From: Embiotoca jacksoni
Lineage: Eukaryota; Chordata; Actinopteri; Embiotocidae
Assembly (NCBI GenBank): GCA_022577435.1
Contig: JAKOON010000106.1
Location: forward strand, 53,501-117,500
Length of the DNA: 64,000 bases
Direction: 5' to 3'
Part shown: positions 1 to 13,100 of the stretch, in pieces
Layout: the number at the start of each line of letters is the position of its first letter
Position numbering within the stretch: the first letter of the stretch is position 1
The notes under the pieces: generated by a model
Databases searched by the model: none
What the model saw: only the letters and a program-made list of their open reading frames with translations
What the model was told of the DNA's origin: nothing
Program-made: the position numbers and the translations under genes

Positions 1-720
1 AACTTGATGGAATTTCTTCAAATTTGTCACAAAGCTTCACTTTGACTCCACCAAGAACAGTTTGGATTTTAGAGGTCAAAGGTCAAGTTCACAGTGAGGT
101 ATATACCAATTTGGGTTTGGACAGACACAGCTGTCACTTACAACGTGAGTGGTAAACTAATTCTCGTTTATTATGAATTCATATTTTTCATGGATTAAAC
201 CAGATAAAAGGCTCATTAGTGAGGATCAGAGATGTTGGACGGGAGAATTCGGTGACGTGACGTCGCCCGTCGGGTCGGGAGCTTCTGTTCAGTTCAGCTG
301 TCGTCATCTCGGTTTTTTTGGTGACCATATTTGGACGAACTGAGGAGGAACGAGGGGTGGATCTGACCGACTATGCCCCGCCCATCTGGCACCCCAGGCC
401 TGTCAATCAAAGCAGACACACCCCCAAACATATGTGTTCGAGTCCTAACTTGATGCTCTTCGAATGGGAGTCTGAGGGAGGTTTTCTTAGAGCCAGCCCC
501 TAGTGGCGCTAACTGGAATTGCACTTCTGCATTGGCTTCACTTTTCAGACCTCAAAAGACTGCAAACATTTATATTTACAGTCTGTGGTTTTAAACGGAG
601 TCCGGCCAGCTGTTTCCCTCTGGCTCCAGCTGTTGTGCTAAGCTAACAAAGAGATATCGACCTAAATACCCGTTTCCTCTGTAAATAATAACAGGAGTCC
701 TTTTTCAGTCACAAGCATTA
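1..720. other. Spacer downstream of the fli1-type gene, with a diverged dispersed-repeat copy
   Basis: No gene is seen here. Positions about 313-590 resemble the dispersed repeat called family A below: the 'gaccatatttgga' block, the 'cctgtcaatcaaa' block, 'gaatgggagtct', and the 'cagtctgtgg' end. This copy is clearly more diverged than those at 8.5, 9.4 and 12 kb. The short open frames on both strands at 294-524 fall within the repeat and are not believable genes. Confidence 0.6.
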
Positions 721-726
721 TTTATT
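721..726 (-). terminator. Candidate polyadenylation signal of the fli1-type gene
   Basis: The plus strand reads TTTATT, which is AATAAA on the minus strand, about 440 bases downstream of the stop codon at 1168. No closer AATAAA was noted, so the 3' UTR would cover roughly 1167 to 700. Mapping of the mRNA end is not possible from sequence alone. Confidence 0.5.
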
Positions 727-1167
727 CGCTTTACATAACGCGTAAATGTTTAATAGCTACATGAAAATCATTCTGTACAATTTCTCTTTTACAAAATGTC
801 AGGTCTGAAAGTCATAACTGCAGGTTTCGACCTGTGAAGGGAGAAGAGTTTACCAAAGAACCGTTCTCGCACAGTAAAGGTTGTTTTTTTTGTTTTTTTT
901 TCTTATAACAGCGCAAGAACCGCTAATACTGTATGTCATCGTTATATTCAGAAACTCTCGGAGGAGTACAACACCGGAGTTAATCAGCCTGAGGAGGAAC
1001 GTGACCAAAAAAAAGACGTGGTAATGCCTTTACGAAGTGGACCGTAGCGTCATATCACCGTCCTCACAGACAGGGTTCAGCTCAGCCGGGACGGAGCCGG
1101 ACGGCGGGTGGTTTTCGAGCACACTTGGGTTCCTCTCCTGCGCGTTCGGGTGGGAAACTATCGGTCC

Positions 1168-4100
1168 TCAGTAGTACGAGCTCAGGTGGGAGTGAGCGGC
1201 CGGGTGTCTGGTCATGGCCGACCCGGGGTAGATGGGGCTGCTGGGGGAGTTCCAGTACGTCGACGGAGGGCTGAAAAAGTTCCCGGGGGAGACGGGCATG
1301 GGGGCCGGGTGGCTGCTCATGAAGTTCATTTTGGGCTGGTGGCTGTGGTAGGGCTGCACGTACGACATCTCAGTCTGATACTTAACAATCCCGCCGTCCG
1401 CGCCGTGGTTCTGGTGAGCCTGGGAGATGCCCTGGAAGTCAAACTTGTAGGCGTAGCGCTTGCCGTGCACCTTGGTCATGATGTTCTTGTCGTAGTAGTA
1501 GCGCAGCGCGCGGCTCAGCTTGTCGTAGTTCATGTTGGGCTTGCTCTTGCGCTCGCCCCAGCGCTTGGCCACCTCGTCCGGGTCGGTCATCTTGAACTCG
1601 CCGTTGGTGCCCTCCCAGGTGATGATGCTGGCGTTGTTGCTGTCGGACAGCAGCTCCAGCAGGAACTGCCACAGCTGGATCTGCCCTGAGCCTGGAAAGG
1701 AAGAGGAAGAGGAAGAGGAAGAGGAGTTCAGCAGTCGGGTAGTGACGCAGTGCGAGAAACATTTTGGAGGGCGTTCTCTCAGCTGTGTGTAAAACCATGG
1801 AGCGACCGAGGTCGTCTTTAAAGTTAGCTGTTGAACAGACATCAGCGTCTTCACTCTGGTTTCGTTGTCTGGCTGCATTTTGGCTCCCGACATTTTCTGG
1901 TTCTCATATCTAACAAGTCAGATTCTCTCTTTTTTTTGTCCATCAAATGTGACCTTTTCACTGTGGCAGACACCTACCCACAGGCCTGTGAGCGCTGGGG
2001 TCAGGCAGCTTGTACGGACTTTGTTTGCCTGTTCGGTTCTTGGATGAGCCGAGGCCTTGGCCTTCTGTGAGGAAACAGCAGGGCAAACAGTCATTTTGGG
2101 TGATTACGAAGGCCAGATTTGCTCTCAGTGTAAGCATTGATGCACGTCCGCCGGCGCAGCAGCTGCTGCTCGACGTTTACTCCTGTTTCTTTTTTTGTTT
2201 TGTTGTTGTTGCCAAAGCAGACAGTGTAAAGGCCTCATTTGTGTCATGGTTTGTTCATGTTGTGGTGGATGAGATTCTCACCTGGGTTGGCCAGTCGACT
2301 GCTGATGGGCCCCAGCATCTGGTACGGGTCTGCAAAGAAGGAAAAGCATTGCATTGTTTTTTTACACTTTGTTTAAATTTAAGGCTCTTTCCATGGTTTT
2401 TTTAACATCGCAAGCATCATGTGACCAATCAGAGCTACCTAGCGAGCTGCCTCCTGGGTCAGAAGATTGGATCACCGGGGAGGGTGGCGCCGCCTTGTGA
2501 TTGGTCGTTACACTGCGGGAGGGTTAAATCGGACCGACACTTGAAACCGCGACCTGCTCGTACGAAACTACTCCTTGAAACCCGTCGTCCGTCCAAACGA
2601 TTGTACTCTCGAGATGTTTCCTCGCACGCAAAAAAATCTCATGAACTCACAGCGTCGGTCTTCAACACGACTCTTCTACGCTGTAACGCAAACTCTCCGT
2701 GAATGTACGAACTTTCAACGCATAACTTAACCATTACTTCTGTATCCTAGCAACCAAAGCATCGCTAAGATCAAGAGGCACGTTGGGTGTCCACGGCTCT
2801 TTAGGCGAAGGTTACCGATAGTGGAAACGACCAATCACAGCAGAGTAGACGTTAATGGCACGTGTCCCGTGGGTTGATCCAATCTACCACCAACCTGACA
2901 GCTGGCAGCACACTTCTTTTTCTTTTTTTCAACGTCTTTCCCTCATTTCTTAGAAACTGTGATGTCATCCGTCTTCATATACACTCTCCAAACTCGTGTT
3001 TTGGGTATTTCATACCTTGCACAATTCTCGGAGCGGGCTCTGAAACTCTGGCGCCGTGCTGGTGCTCCATGGAGGAACCTGGAAAAAACAAAAAAAACGT
3101 GTAAACTGGTGTGAAATTGTTGGCTGCTCGGCTGGTGTTTGAATCCAGAGTAAATTCGTACCTTTGGGCGCCGCCGTCATGGTGTTTGCCGGCCAGCTGT
3201 TCCTGCGGCTGATCTCATCGAAACTGCTCTCTGCACACAAAGCAGAAAAAAAGGGGGAAAAAAAAAAAGCAGGGATGAGAGACTGACAAACAGGAGTCTT
3301 TGAAAGTGGACGGTGAGGCGGGTCAGCTGTTCGGAGGAAGGAAGTCGGTGAATGGAGACCGAGACGATAAGACATTGGAGGTCTGAAGATGACCCCAGTT
3401 TCTTGGGTGAGCTCTCTTTTGTTCAGGCCACCACTGTCGCCACCAGATTGTGAATTGTGTCCCCGGAGCAGGACCCCTGTACCCTCCCTCACCCCCATCA
3501 CACACAACCCCACCCCACACCCCCGCTTCCTTCGTCGATGCAGCTGTTTCCTGTCTGAAACTAGCTGTTGAGTTTTGGAGGTTGATGTTGTGCCGACGAA
3601 CCTTTTTAGACTTTTAGAAACTGCTTTAACGCCGAGAGCTCCGAGAGTCGAGACATAATTTTAAAAAATCCGTAAATCATTCATCAAGTGGTTCCTAACA
3701 GCTCTTTTGTGGCCCTGAACTCTGAGCTTTGATTCACGCCCAGAAACGCCCAGACGACGGGACTCGGAGGAAACGCGGAAGCAGAAGAGTTTTTTTGTGT
3801 CTTTTTGGAATCATGCTGAGTCAAGTATTTAAGGTCGTCGCAGAGAGAGACTTCTTTACCTCGATGGGCAGTGACATGTTATATTATTAGAGGTGAAACT
3901 GAATACTCTGAATATTTAAACATCAAATATTCAATTTACAAGTAAAAACTGAAATATGACCTATATCTATATATAGATAGATGAATAGACTGCATATAAA
4001 ATTAGATGTAGATTCAGGGTTTGAAAAGTGAAGCCAGTGCAGAAGTGCCTTAAAGTACAATACCACTGAGGGCCACTAGGGGCTGGCTCCAAAAAACCTC

Positions 4101-7100
4101 TGGCTCCAATATCCATTTAACAGCCTGTTAAAATCTAAATCTACATTTCAGACAGGAAGTCAGTCTCCTTGTCACTTTAAACTAATCATCACTCATCAGT
4201 GATGTCATCACCATCGGTGACGTCATCAACCAGCAGTGACGTCATCAACCAGCAGTGACGTCATCATCCATCAGTGATGTCATCGTTGGTTTATGAACGT
4301 TATGAATCCTCCAGTTCAGATTCTGTCCGTCACCATCTTGTTAGTTCGGAGCGGTTCGGAGCAGGAAGTGACCATATTTGGATGAGCTGGGGGAGGAGCC
4401 AGCGGTGGATCTGACCGATCCGATTGGAAACCTGATGATACTACGCCCCGCCCACCGACAGCTGTAACCTGACTGCACCGCAGGCCTCGTTTTTCAGACC
4501 CGGAAGCTCTAAACACTTTTATATTCAGTCTGTGATTTAAACCTGAAGTATTTCACTTCAGCTCTGAACATTCGCGGCCAAATAAGCAACTGTGGTTATT
4601 ATTTATTAAGAATTTAGCCCTTAAAAACGCTGCTTATCTGCTTCATCAGGACGATCTGTGTCCACAGCTTTTAATTGATTGATTAACTTGATCGCTGTCA
4701 TGTTAAAAGACAATAAAGCTTCTCGAGGACCGCGTCAGCTGTTTGAGACGACGTGTCTTCATGTGTGAACGTCTCACCTGCTTTCACCTGCAGCCTGGGT
4801 TGTTGCGGTGGTGTGGTGTTGGTGGGAGTGGTGGAGTACGAGAACGTCGGGCTACCTGGAGCAGAGGATGAAAGAAGAAAGAATGTCGAGGTCAGGAGGC
4901 GGTGACTCTGTTTGACCAAAACACAAAGCTTGAGGTGATTTTACAGAAGCTGCTGCAACTTCAGTCGCCAACAAAGTTATGTAACACAACGAGGATCCGA
5001 AATCACGATGACGCTCGAGTTTTACGCCCCAAAAAAAACAGGAAACCTGTGTTCAACAAAGAGGAAGAGGCCACAAATCTGCCGAACAGCACAACAGACT
5101 CGGATGACATCATGTTCCTCCGAATGAAAAAACATCATGAAAAGCTGTTTCTATTCATTTTGTCCACATCGGGTGGAATTAGAAGTAATCAATCGATCTA
5201 ATGTGTTGTTCGAAAATTAACCTAAAAAAAAAAATTTAACAAAGTGAAAGTGTTTAAGTTGCCTTAATTATTGGATTTGTTTAAAAACAGCCTGGTGTGT
5301 GGTTTTATTTCTGCCTCTCGTGGAGCTCTTACTCTGCCGCAGGTAGCCGAGGTGCGATAGCAGGATGTCGGCGTTGTAGGCCGACGTGAGCCGCATCATG
5401 TCGTCTTTGGTCATCTTGCAGAGCGCCTTGCCGTCGAGCGCCTGGAACAGCATGACGTCCACCTCCTCCAGGACGTACTCCTTGATGGCCCAGTCCAGCC
5501 ACTGCCTCACATGGTCCTGCGTCCACACCTCCGGATCTGATCGGAGAACACAAGCTCTTTGAATCACAACACACACTTCCACTTCGCAAACACGACTCTT
5601 AAATGCTCTTTTTTCATGGCCGCATTTTGCACCGACTCTCTTGATGCTGCTCTGTTTGTTTGTTTGTTTGTTATTCTTGCTTAAAGTCACACACACAAAA
5701 AAGCAGGAAATTGTAAAAGTTGCTTCAAGAAGAATTGTCATAAATGACTTTCATGTGTAAATACCTCTAGAAATGTACAACCCCAATTACAAAGACGTTG
5801 GGATAGTGTGTAGAATGTAAATAAAAACAGAATTTGACATTTTGCAAATCATGTAAATGCATATTTAATTATTAATGGATCAAAGACAACATATCAAATG
5901 ATGAAATTCTTATTGAAATTGGGTTTTATGAAAAATATCCGCTCAAATTTAATTTGATGGCAGCAACACGTCTAAAAAAAAAAAAGTCTGGACAGGATCA
6001 TGTTCACCACTGAGCTGCATCACCTCTTCTAACAACACTCTGGAAACCTTTGGGAACTGAGGAGAACAGTTTCTGGAGTTTTGAAAGTGAAATGTGGTCC
6101 CATTCTGGCCTGATAGAGGATTTCAGCTGCTCAGCAGTTCAGGGTCTCCTTTGTTGTATTGTTCATGTCCTGATGCTCCAGATGTTTTCAATGATTGACA
6201 GGTCTGGACTGCAGGAGGCCAGTTTATCAGAGGACTCTTCTACTAGAGAACCATGCTGTTGGAATACATGCAGAATGTGGTTGGACGTTGTTCTGCTGAA
6301 ATAAACAAGACCTTCCCTGAAAGAGACGTTGTCTGGATGGCAGCATATGTTGCTCCAGAACCTGAATATATCATTCAGCATTAATGCTTCCTTCCAGATG
6401 TTCAAGCTACCCATGCCATGTGCACTAATGCATCCTGTACCATCACAGATGCTGGCTTTAGAACTGAGCTGATAACAAGCTGGATGGTCCCTCTCCTCTT
6501 TAACCTGGAGGATGCAGCGTCCATGATTTCCAAACAGAATCTCAGATTGTGATCCATCAGACCTCAGGACAGTTGTCCACTTCACATCAGTCCATCTTCA
6601 ATGATCTCGGTCCAGAGAAGGCGGTGGTGTTTCTGGATCATGTTTCTATCTGGTTTCTTCTTTGGAGAGTTTTAACAGCATTTGTGGATGCAGCGATGAA
6701 CTGTGTTCACAGACGATGGTTTTCACAGTGTTCCTGAGCCCATGCAGTGATTTCCACTCCAGAAGAGTGTGTTTTTAATGCACCATTAGTTTTTTTTTGT
6801 TTGTTTGTGGGACATGAAACTGCAGAGTAACACCAGAAATGTCTCGGTGATGCCGATTGTTCAGCAGGTGGCGAGGAGGGAACAGCTGCTCTGAAAAAAA
6901 AAAAAAAGTCTTCAGCAGCATGAAAACTTTTTAATCATGAAAGCTGGTAAATGTTGAGACCGGCATTGTATTTAAATGATAAATCTAGAAGCAGTTGTTC
7001 TTCTGTGTTTTTCTTATAAACTCCACCTGCCCCACCTCCCCCCACCCGCAGAAAACAGGAAGTCAGGACGTAAACAAATAGTGACCGTGTTGCTCAGCTG

Positions 7101-10100
7101 AAAGCAGCCGCAGAGGTCTTCAGGGAAAATGTGTGATATTTGTTAGTTTGGGTGGTTTTGACAGACTCGTCAGTGTTCGTGTGTACCGGAGCGAAGCAGT
7201 CGGCCATGTTAGGTTGTCTGTTTTTTGGGGGGTTTTTTTACATTTCTTTCGTGCCAATTAAGAATTTAAAGCAAATTCTCTGTAAAAACTGATCAAATTT
7301 TATTTTCATTTTAACATTTTGATTTTATTTTTGTAGTGTTATACAACATTTTTTCCATGTATATCACGAGCATGAATTTTTTTGTTTTACATTCAAACAT
7401 TTCAAAGTAAAATAAATTTAAAAATAAATTTAAAATCTAAAAAATGCATAAAATTTAAAAAAATTTGAGTATAGTAGAAACGATCTCATTAATAAATTAA
7501 AAAATAAAGTAAAAATAATCAACAATAAATGAATACAAATTTAACTACATAATAAAATGTAAATGTAAAATGTTTTATGTATTTATTTTATTTTATATCT
7601 TGTTTTATTTTTATATAATAGGGGGAGGGGCATCTGGAAATTATAATGGGCCAATTTCACAATTTTTGGTCATTTTTTTTATGACAAAACAATCAATGGA
7701 AGAAAAAAATGAAGCAGTCGTACGATGAGTCAGCGATGTGAAGAACAGGAAGAAGCTCTGCTGCAGTGGAGGAGCTTCAGGACGTTCATTCATTCTGCTC
7801 CAGTTAAGAACAAATATTTTAATCAGTTTGTTGTTTAAACATTTTTTTTAAAAACCTGTGAACTAGTAAATAAAGCTCACAAACTGTTGGGCAATAAAAT
7901 CAAGTGGCTGGATTTTGTCTGATCAGCACAAAGGGAAGTCATTAAATTCAACCTTTTTTTTAAACAATTTTTTTCTTTATCTTTATCTATTTATCTTCAA
8001 CTCTGAATCCAACAGGTGCCGTTTTGTGTACTTTTAAATCTTATTTCGTATCGCTGTTCGTCGCTCTAATAACCAGACATCCATGAAACTCTGGCTGCTC
8101 TCGGTTCGGTGTCGGTCGGCAGGAAGCTCATTTCCAGCAGCGAACAATGACTGAACGCTGTGAACGGTCCGAAACGTTGGACGGCAGCGCTCACCGCACC
8201 CTCGGCTCCGGATTGTTCTCGGTCAGCACGTGTTGCTGTGATGCAACATCCGTGTATTATGAGGCGCCGGTGACTCACTTACGAAGCCCGTTGGGTTTTT
8301 ACGTGATTAAAACCCGTCTGGGATGAAAAGCGGACGGGACGACTCAGGACAGCAGTGACACATCGGCGTCTTTAATCCGAGTCTCATATCGGGGATTTTC
8401 CTCGACTCATCTTGATGTATTTTGACACCTGAAAGGTTTTGTCTGAGCGGCGGTGACGCATCCTTCCTGTTGTTATGTTCAGATTAACACCCAGGATGTT
8501 TGTCTTTAAACCAAGAATCATCCATCAGTGATGTCATCGTTGGTTTGTGAACGTTATGAATCCTCCAGTTCAGATTCTGTCCGTCACCATCTTTGCTAGT
8601 TCGGAGCAGTTTGAAGCAGGAAGTGACCATATTTGGACGAGCTGGGGGAGGAGCCAGCGGTGGATCTGACCGATCTGATTGGAAACCTGACGATACTACG
8701 TCCCGCCCACCGATAGCTGTAACCTGACTGCACCACAGGCCTGTCAATCAAACAGACACGCCCCCAAAAACAGGTCTTCTTGAATCTTCTTTTCTAATGA
8801 ATGAAGGATTATTTTCAGATGGACCTCCAGAAAACTAATAAGAAGGAGTGACTTTAGCTAACAACACCGAGATAACTGATGGACACATTTTATTCACTTT
8901 GGATTTGATGAGAGAAGTTGAATGGGAGTCTATGGAGCCAGAGGCTTTTTGGAGCCGACCTCTAGTGGCACTCGCTGGTATTGCAGCTGTAGACACTTCT
9001 GGATCAGAACCATTTTTCGGTTCTGAAAGTGCACTTTGAATCTTGACAAAGATCAGTCAAGTGATTTCAGCTGCTGGTGTTTCATTCTTTCTCAAGACTG
9101 AAACAAAGAGAGGAGCAGGGTGATTTAAAACTAAAATGTCCACGCCTGCTCGTCACACATCTCTTGCTGCTTGTTCTTGTCAATATCACAGTCCTGAGAA
9201 CTAAATTTACACCCAACACTTCACACTCGTTTTTTTTTAATTTATTTTTGTATTTGTTGTCATGTTGTAGCAGGCAGACAGAGAGCTGATGGAGTTTGCT
9301 GAGAAGCAGCAGAGTTTTTGCGGAAGAAGCTGTGTGCCGTGCCCGTCTCTGGTTCTGTAACTGGTATTGCACAAACCCAGAGTGTGCCAGCTGTTGTGAA
9401 ACCGTTTTGAGACGGCGACAATGAGGACCAATCATCAACCATCAGTGAGGCCACCCGTTGGTTTGTGAACATTATGAATCCTCCAGTTCAGATTCTGTTC
9501 GTCACCATCTTTGTTAGTTCGGAGCGGTTTGGAGCAGGAAGTGACCATATTTGGACGAGCTGGGGGAGGAGCCAGCGGTGGATCTGACCGATCTGATCGG
9601 AAACCTGACGATACTACGTCCCGCCCACCGATAGCTGTAACCTGACTGCACCACAGGCCTGTCAATCAAACAGATACGCCCCCAAAAACAGGTCTTCTTG
9701 AATCTTCTTTTCTAATGAATGAGGGATTATTTTCAGATGGACCTCCAGAAAACTAATAAGAAGGAGTGACTTTAGCTAACAACACCGAGATAACTGATGG
9801 ACACATTTTATTCACTTTGGATTTGATGAGAGAAGTTGAATGGGAGTCTATGGAGCCGGAGGCTTTTTGGAGCCGACCTCTAGTGGCACTCGCTGGTATT
9901 GCAGCTGAAGACACTTCTGGATCAGAACCATTTTTCAGACCCGGAAGCCACGCCCACTTTTACATCCAGTCTGTGGTGAGTGACGGAGGCCGAGTGACTT
10001 GGAGTCTCACTCACCTGCCGGCACGATGACCCTCTTCTCCTCGGTGGCTCCGCTGGGCGGGCTGACGGTCTGCGGGCTGACGCGGGGCTCCGGGTACGAG

Positions 10101-13100
10101 GTCTGGTACGGCATCGCGGCCGCGTCGCTGCTCATGTGTCGGGAGCGCTTGGTGGCGCTGCAGTCAACCGGGGACTCACGGCTGGAAGACAGAAGACACG
10201 TTTTCCTCTCAGCGTTTTTCACGGCTCGTGTCTTACAGAACATTTAATTTAATCATCCTGCATCAGGACACTTTTCATTCATCTGCCAGCTCAGATATTT
10301 CAGACTGTGTTTCCTCTCATATTGTTGGTGACAGCAGATGAGTTCAGAGGTCAATAAGGAACGACGCTGACGTTCGCTTCTGATTCGGTACTTCAAGGAA
10401 AAGTTAAGGGAAACTTTACTTCCAGCTTTGAGATGCTCATTGTCCGTTTTTCACTCCTCTTAATGTCATTAAAGCGTCTTAAGAAACTCCAGATGAAGCC
10501 TGAACTCTGTCTGAAACGTATTTCCTATTTCAGGAAACCTTAATTCTATTTGTAAAAATAAAACATGACATTTAACTGCTTTTTTTTTTACCCTCTGGAC
10601 CACATTAGACCTGGTCGGGTCCAAAACTACAGAACTCACACAGGTCAAACCTGCATTAAATTATCACAGACATGCTAAAGGTTCTTTAAAACACCGTTTC
10701 TGATTAGTGAACCACTGGTTTCATCTTTCTTGTATAATTTATGTGTATAATATATTTATTTTAATGTAAAAACCTGCTTTAAACAGTAATTTATAACGCT
10801 GTCATTCAGATGAATGTAATGAAGTAAAAACGTTATATATATATATTTATTTATTTTATTATTTCCCTCTGATATGTGAACGTATTAAGTTGCAGAAAAT
10901 TGACCCTAAAATTGATCTGCTTTCCTCTGCTGTCAAAAGTCCTTCAGTCAGTTAAACAACAAAATCTGTGGTGATGAACAACAACGGACGCGAAGTAAAC
11001 ACGTATTATTAGTGTCTGGAAAAACCCGGCGAGTTGACGTGAACTGTGACACAGTCTGATAATCCGGGAACCCGGGTCCCCCCAGCCCCCCCGGCCTTCC
11101 CCTGACTCACCTGGTCCCGTTGACGTGTTCGGCCCTCTTCCCCGGGTTTTGTGCCGCCCACTCCGGCTCGGCGGGCTCCGGGCTCTGCTTGGACACCTGG
11201 CCGAAGCCGCCGGAGGCCGACGTCATCTCGGCCTTCATGTGCACGGCCGGGGCCGCGGTGTAGGTCGGCTCGAATAAGGGCTGATCCTCGCTCACCACGG
11301 ACAGCGCTTCCTGTCCAACAGAGAGCCACAGCGGGTTCAGAGGAACTCAGCTTTATTCCAGACGGACACGAGCAGGACGCAAAACAACAACAGACTTTTA
11401 TCAAAACATCATTTCTCGTTGGACGCCACAGACAAACAGATTTCATTTCTATAAAGTAAATAAATATCCTAAACAGATTTATTCCTTGAGAAAACATTTT
11501 TTTTAAAAAGGGTCACAAATTTATCTTAAAAAGGTTTAAAATGACTTTTTCTTTTTTCCTAAATGCTCCTGAAATGGCAGGAAACGACGCCTTTGTTGTG
11601 CTATTTTCAGCTGCGGATGAATACGCGTCACAGCAGCACTGCGGTGTTTGTGAGTGAAGTGAAGAAAAAGAACATTCATTCAACAAAGCAAACAAAGTGG
11701 CATGAATTACTCCATTTTTTCCCCTTTTTTTTTGTGGAACTTTATTCGTCAACAAAAACAGTTTGCAGCGATGGATGCAAAAGAAACTGGAAGATCCCAA
11801 ACTTTTTCAGATCAAGCAACAAACTAAATTTCCCTAATAAATTATATGTAAAAAAAACAAAAAACTGCAGGTACCAGCAGCTTTTATCAGAAAATAAAAA
11901 TCCCCTGGTTTTACCACCCAGTAGCCTCAGAAACATTCGGCTGCTGTTTCAAAAAATCAAAAGAATACATTTATTAATTCAGAGCTCTCAAAAATCAGCA
12001 TCTTGGTTTTCTGGAGCAGGAAGTGACCATATTTGGACGAGCTGGGGGAGGAGCCAGCGGTGGATCTGACCGATCTGATCGGAAACCTGACGATACTACG
12101 TCCCGCCCACCGATAGCTGTAACCTGACTGCACCACAGGCCTGTCAATCAAACAGACACGCCCCCAAAAACAGGTCTTCTTGAATCTTCTTTTCTAATGA
12201 ATGAGGGATTATTTTCAGATGGACCTCCAGAAAACTAATAAGAAGGAGTGACTTTAGCTAACAACACCGAGATAACTGATGGACACATTTTATTCACTTT
12301 GGATTTGATGAGAGAAGTTGAATGGGAGTCTATGGAGCCGGAGGCTTTTTGGAGCCGACCTCTAGTGGCACTCGCTGGTATTGCAGCTGAAGACACTTCT
12401 GGATCAGAACCATTTTACAGACCTGAAGCTACGAACTCTTTTATAAGCAGTCTGTGATCCCGTTCCGTTTGTTTTGTTTTACTTTGATTTAAATCCATTT
12501 AGTAGCGAGTTGATGAATTCAACATGTAGAGTTGTTTTTTTTAAATCCAACGTATAATCGTGATCGGTTTAAAACAAGTGAAGCCGGAGGAGGTCGTAGT
12601 TTCAGGTTGTGTCTAATCTCCAGCATCATCAGTCACTTTTAACCACAGTCTCATTTAGTCGTTGGGGGGTTTGTTTTATAGGTGGAGTCTAATTGAGATT
12701 TAAGTCACTCTTCCTGTGTTCAGCGCCTACAAACGATGCCTTCAGAACAGCACTTTCATCCCACGCAACTCAGGAGGGTGAAAAACACCCGAATGCCCAC
12801 CGCTGCAAGTCGAGTGCGACGCGACCGCGGCGGTCCGAGTGCGTGTTTGTTTAGAGGAGTCGGAGCATTGTCCTCGGGGCGCTCGTACGTCAGCGCCGCG
12901 CCTTTACAGTGGCCTGCAGGAAACCGGGCCGCCATGTGCACAGGAACCTTTTGGCACAGGCCGAGGGAGAGGAAATGGTGGAGGAGCAGGGAGGGTTGGG
13001 GGGGGTTAAAATGTGGGTCATTATAAAACTGGAAAACAACCGTGTGTTCAGGAGGGGGGGGGGTAGCTGGACAGAAAGAAGAGTACAACCTTGATTGAAG

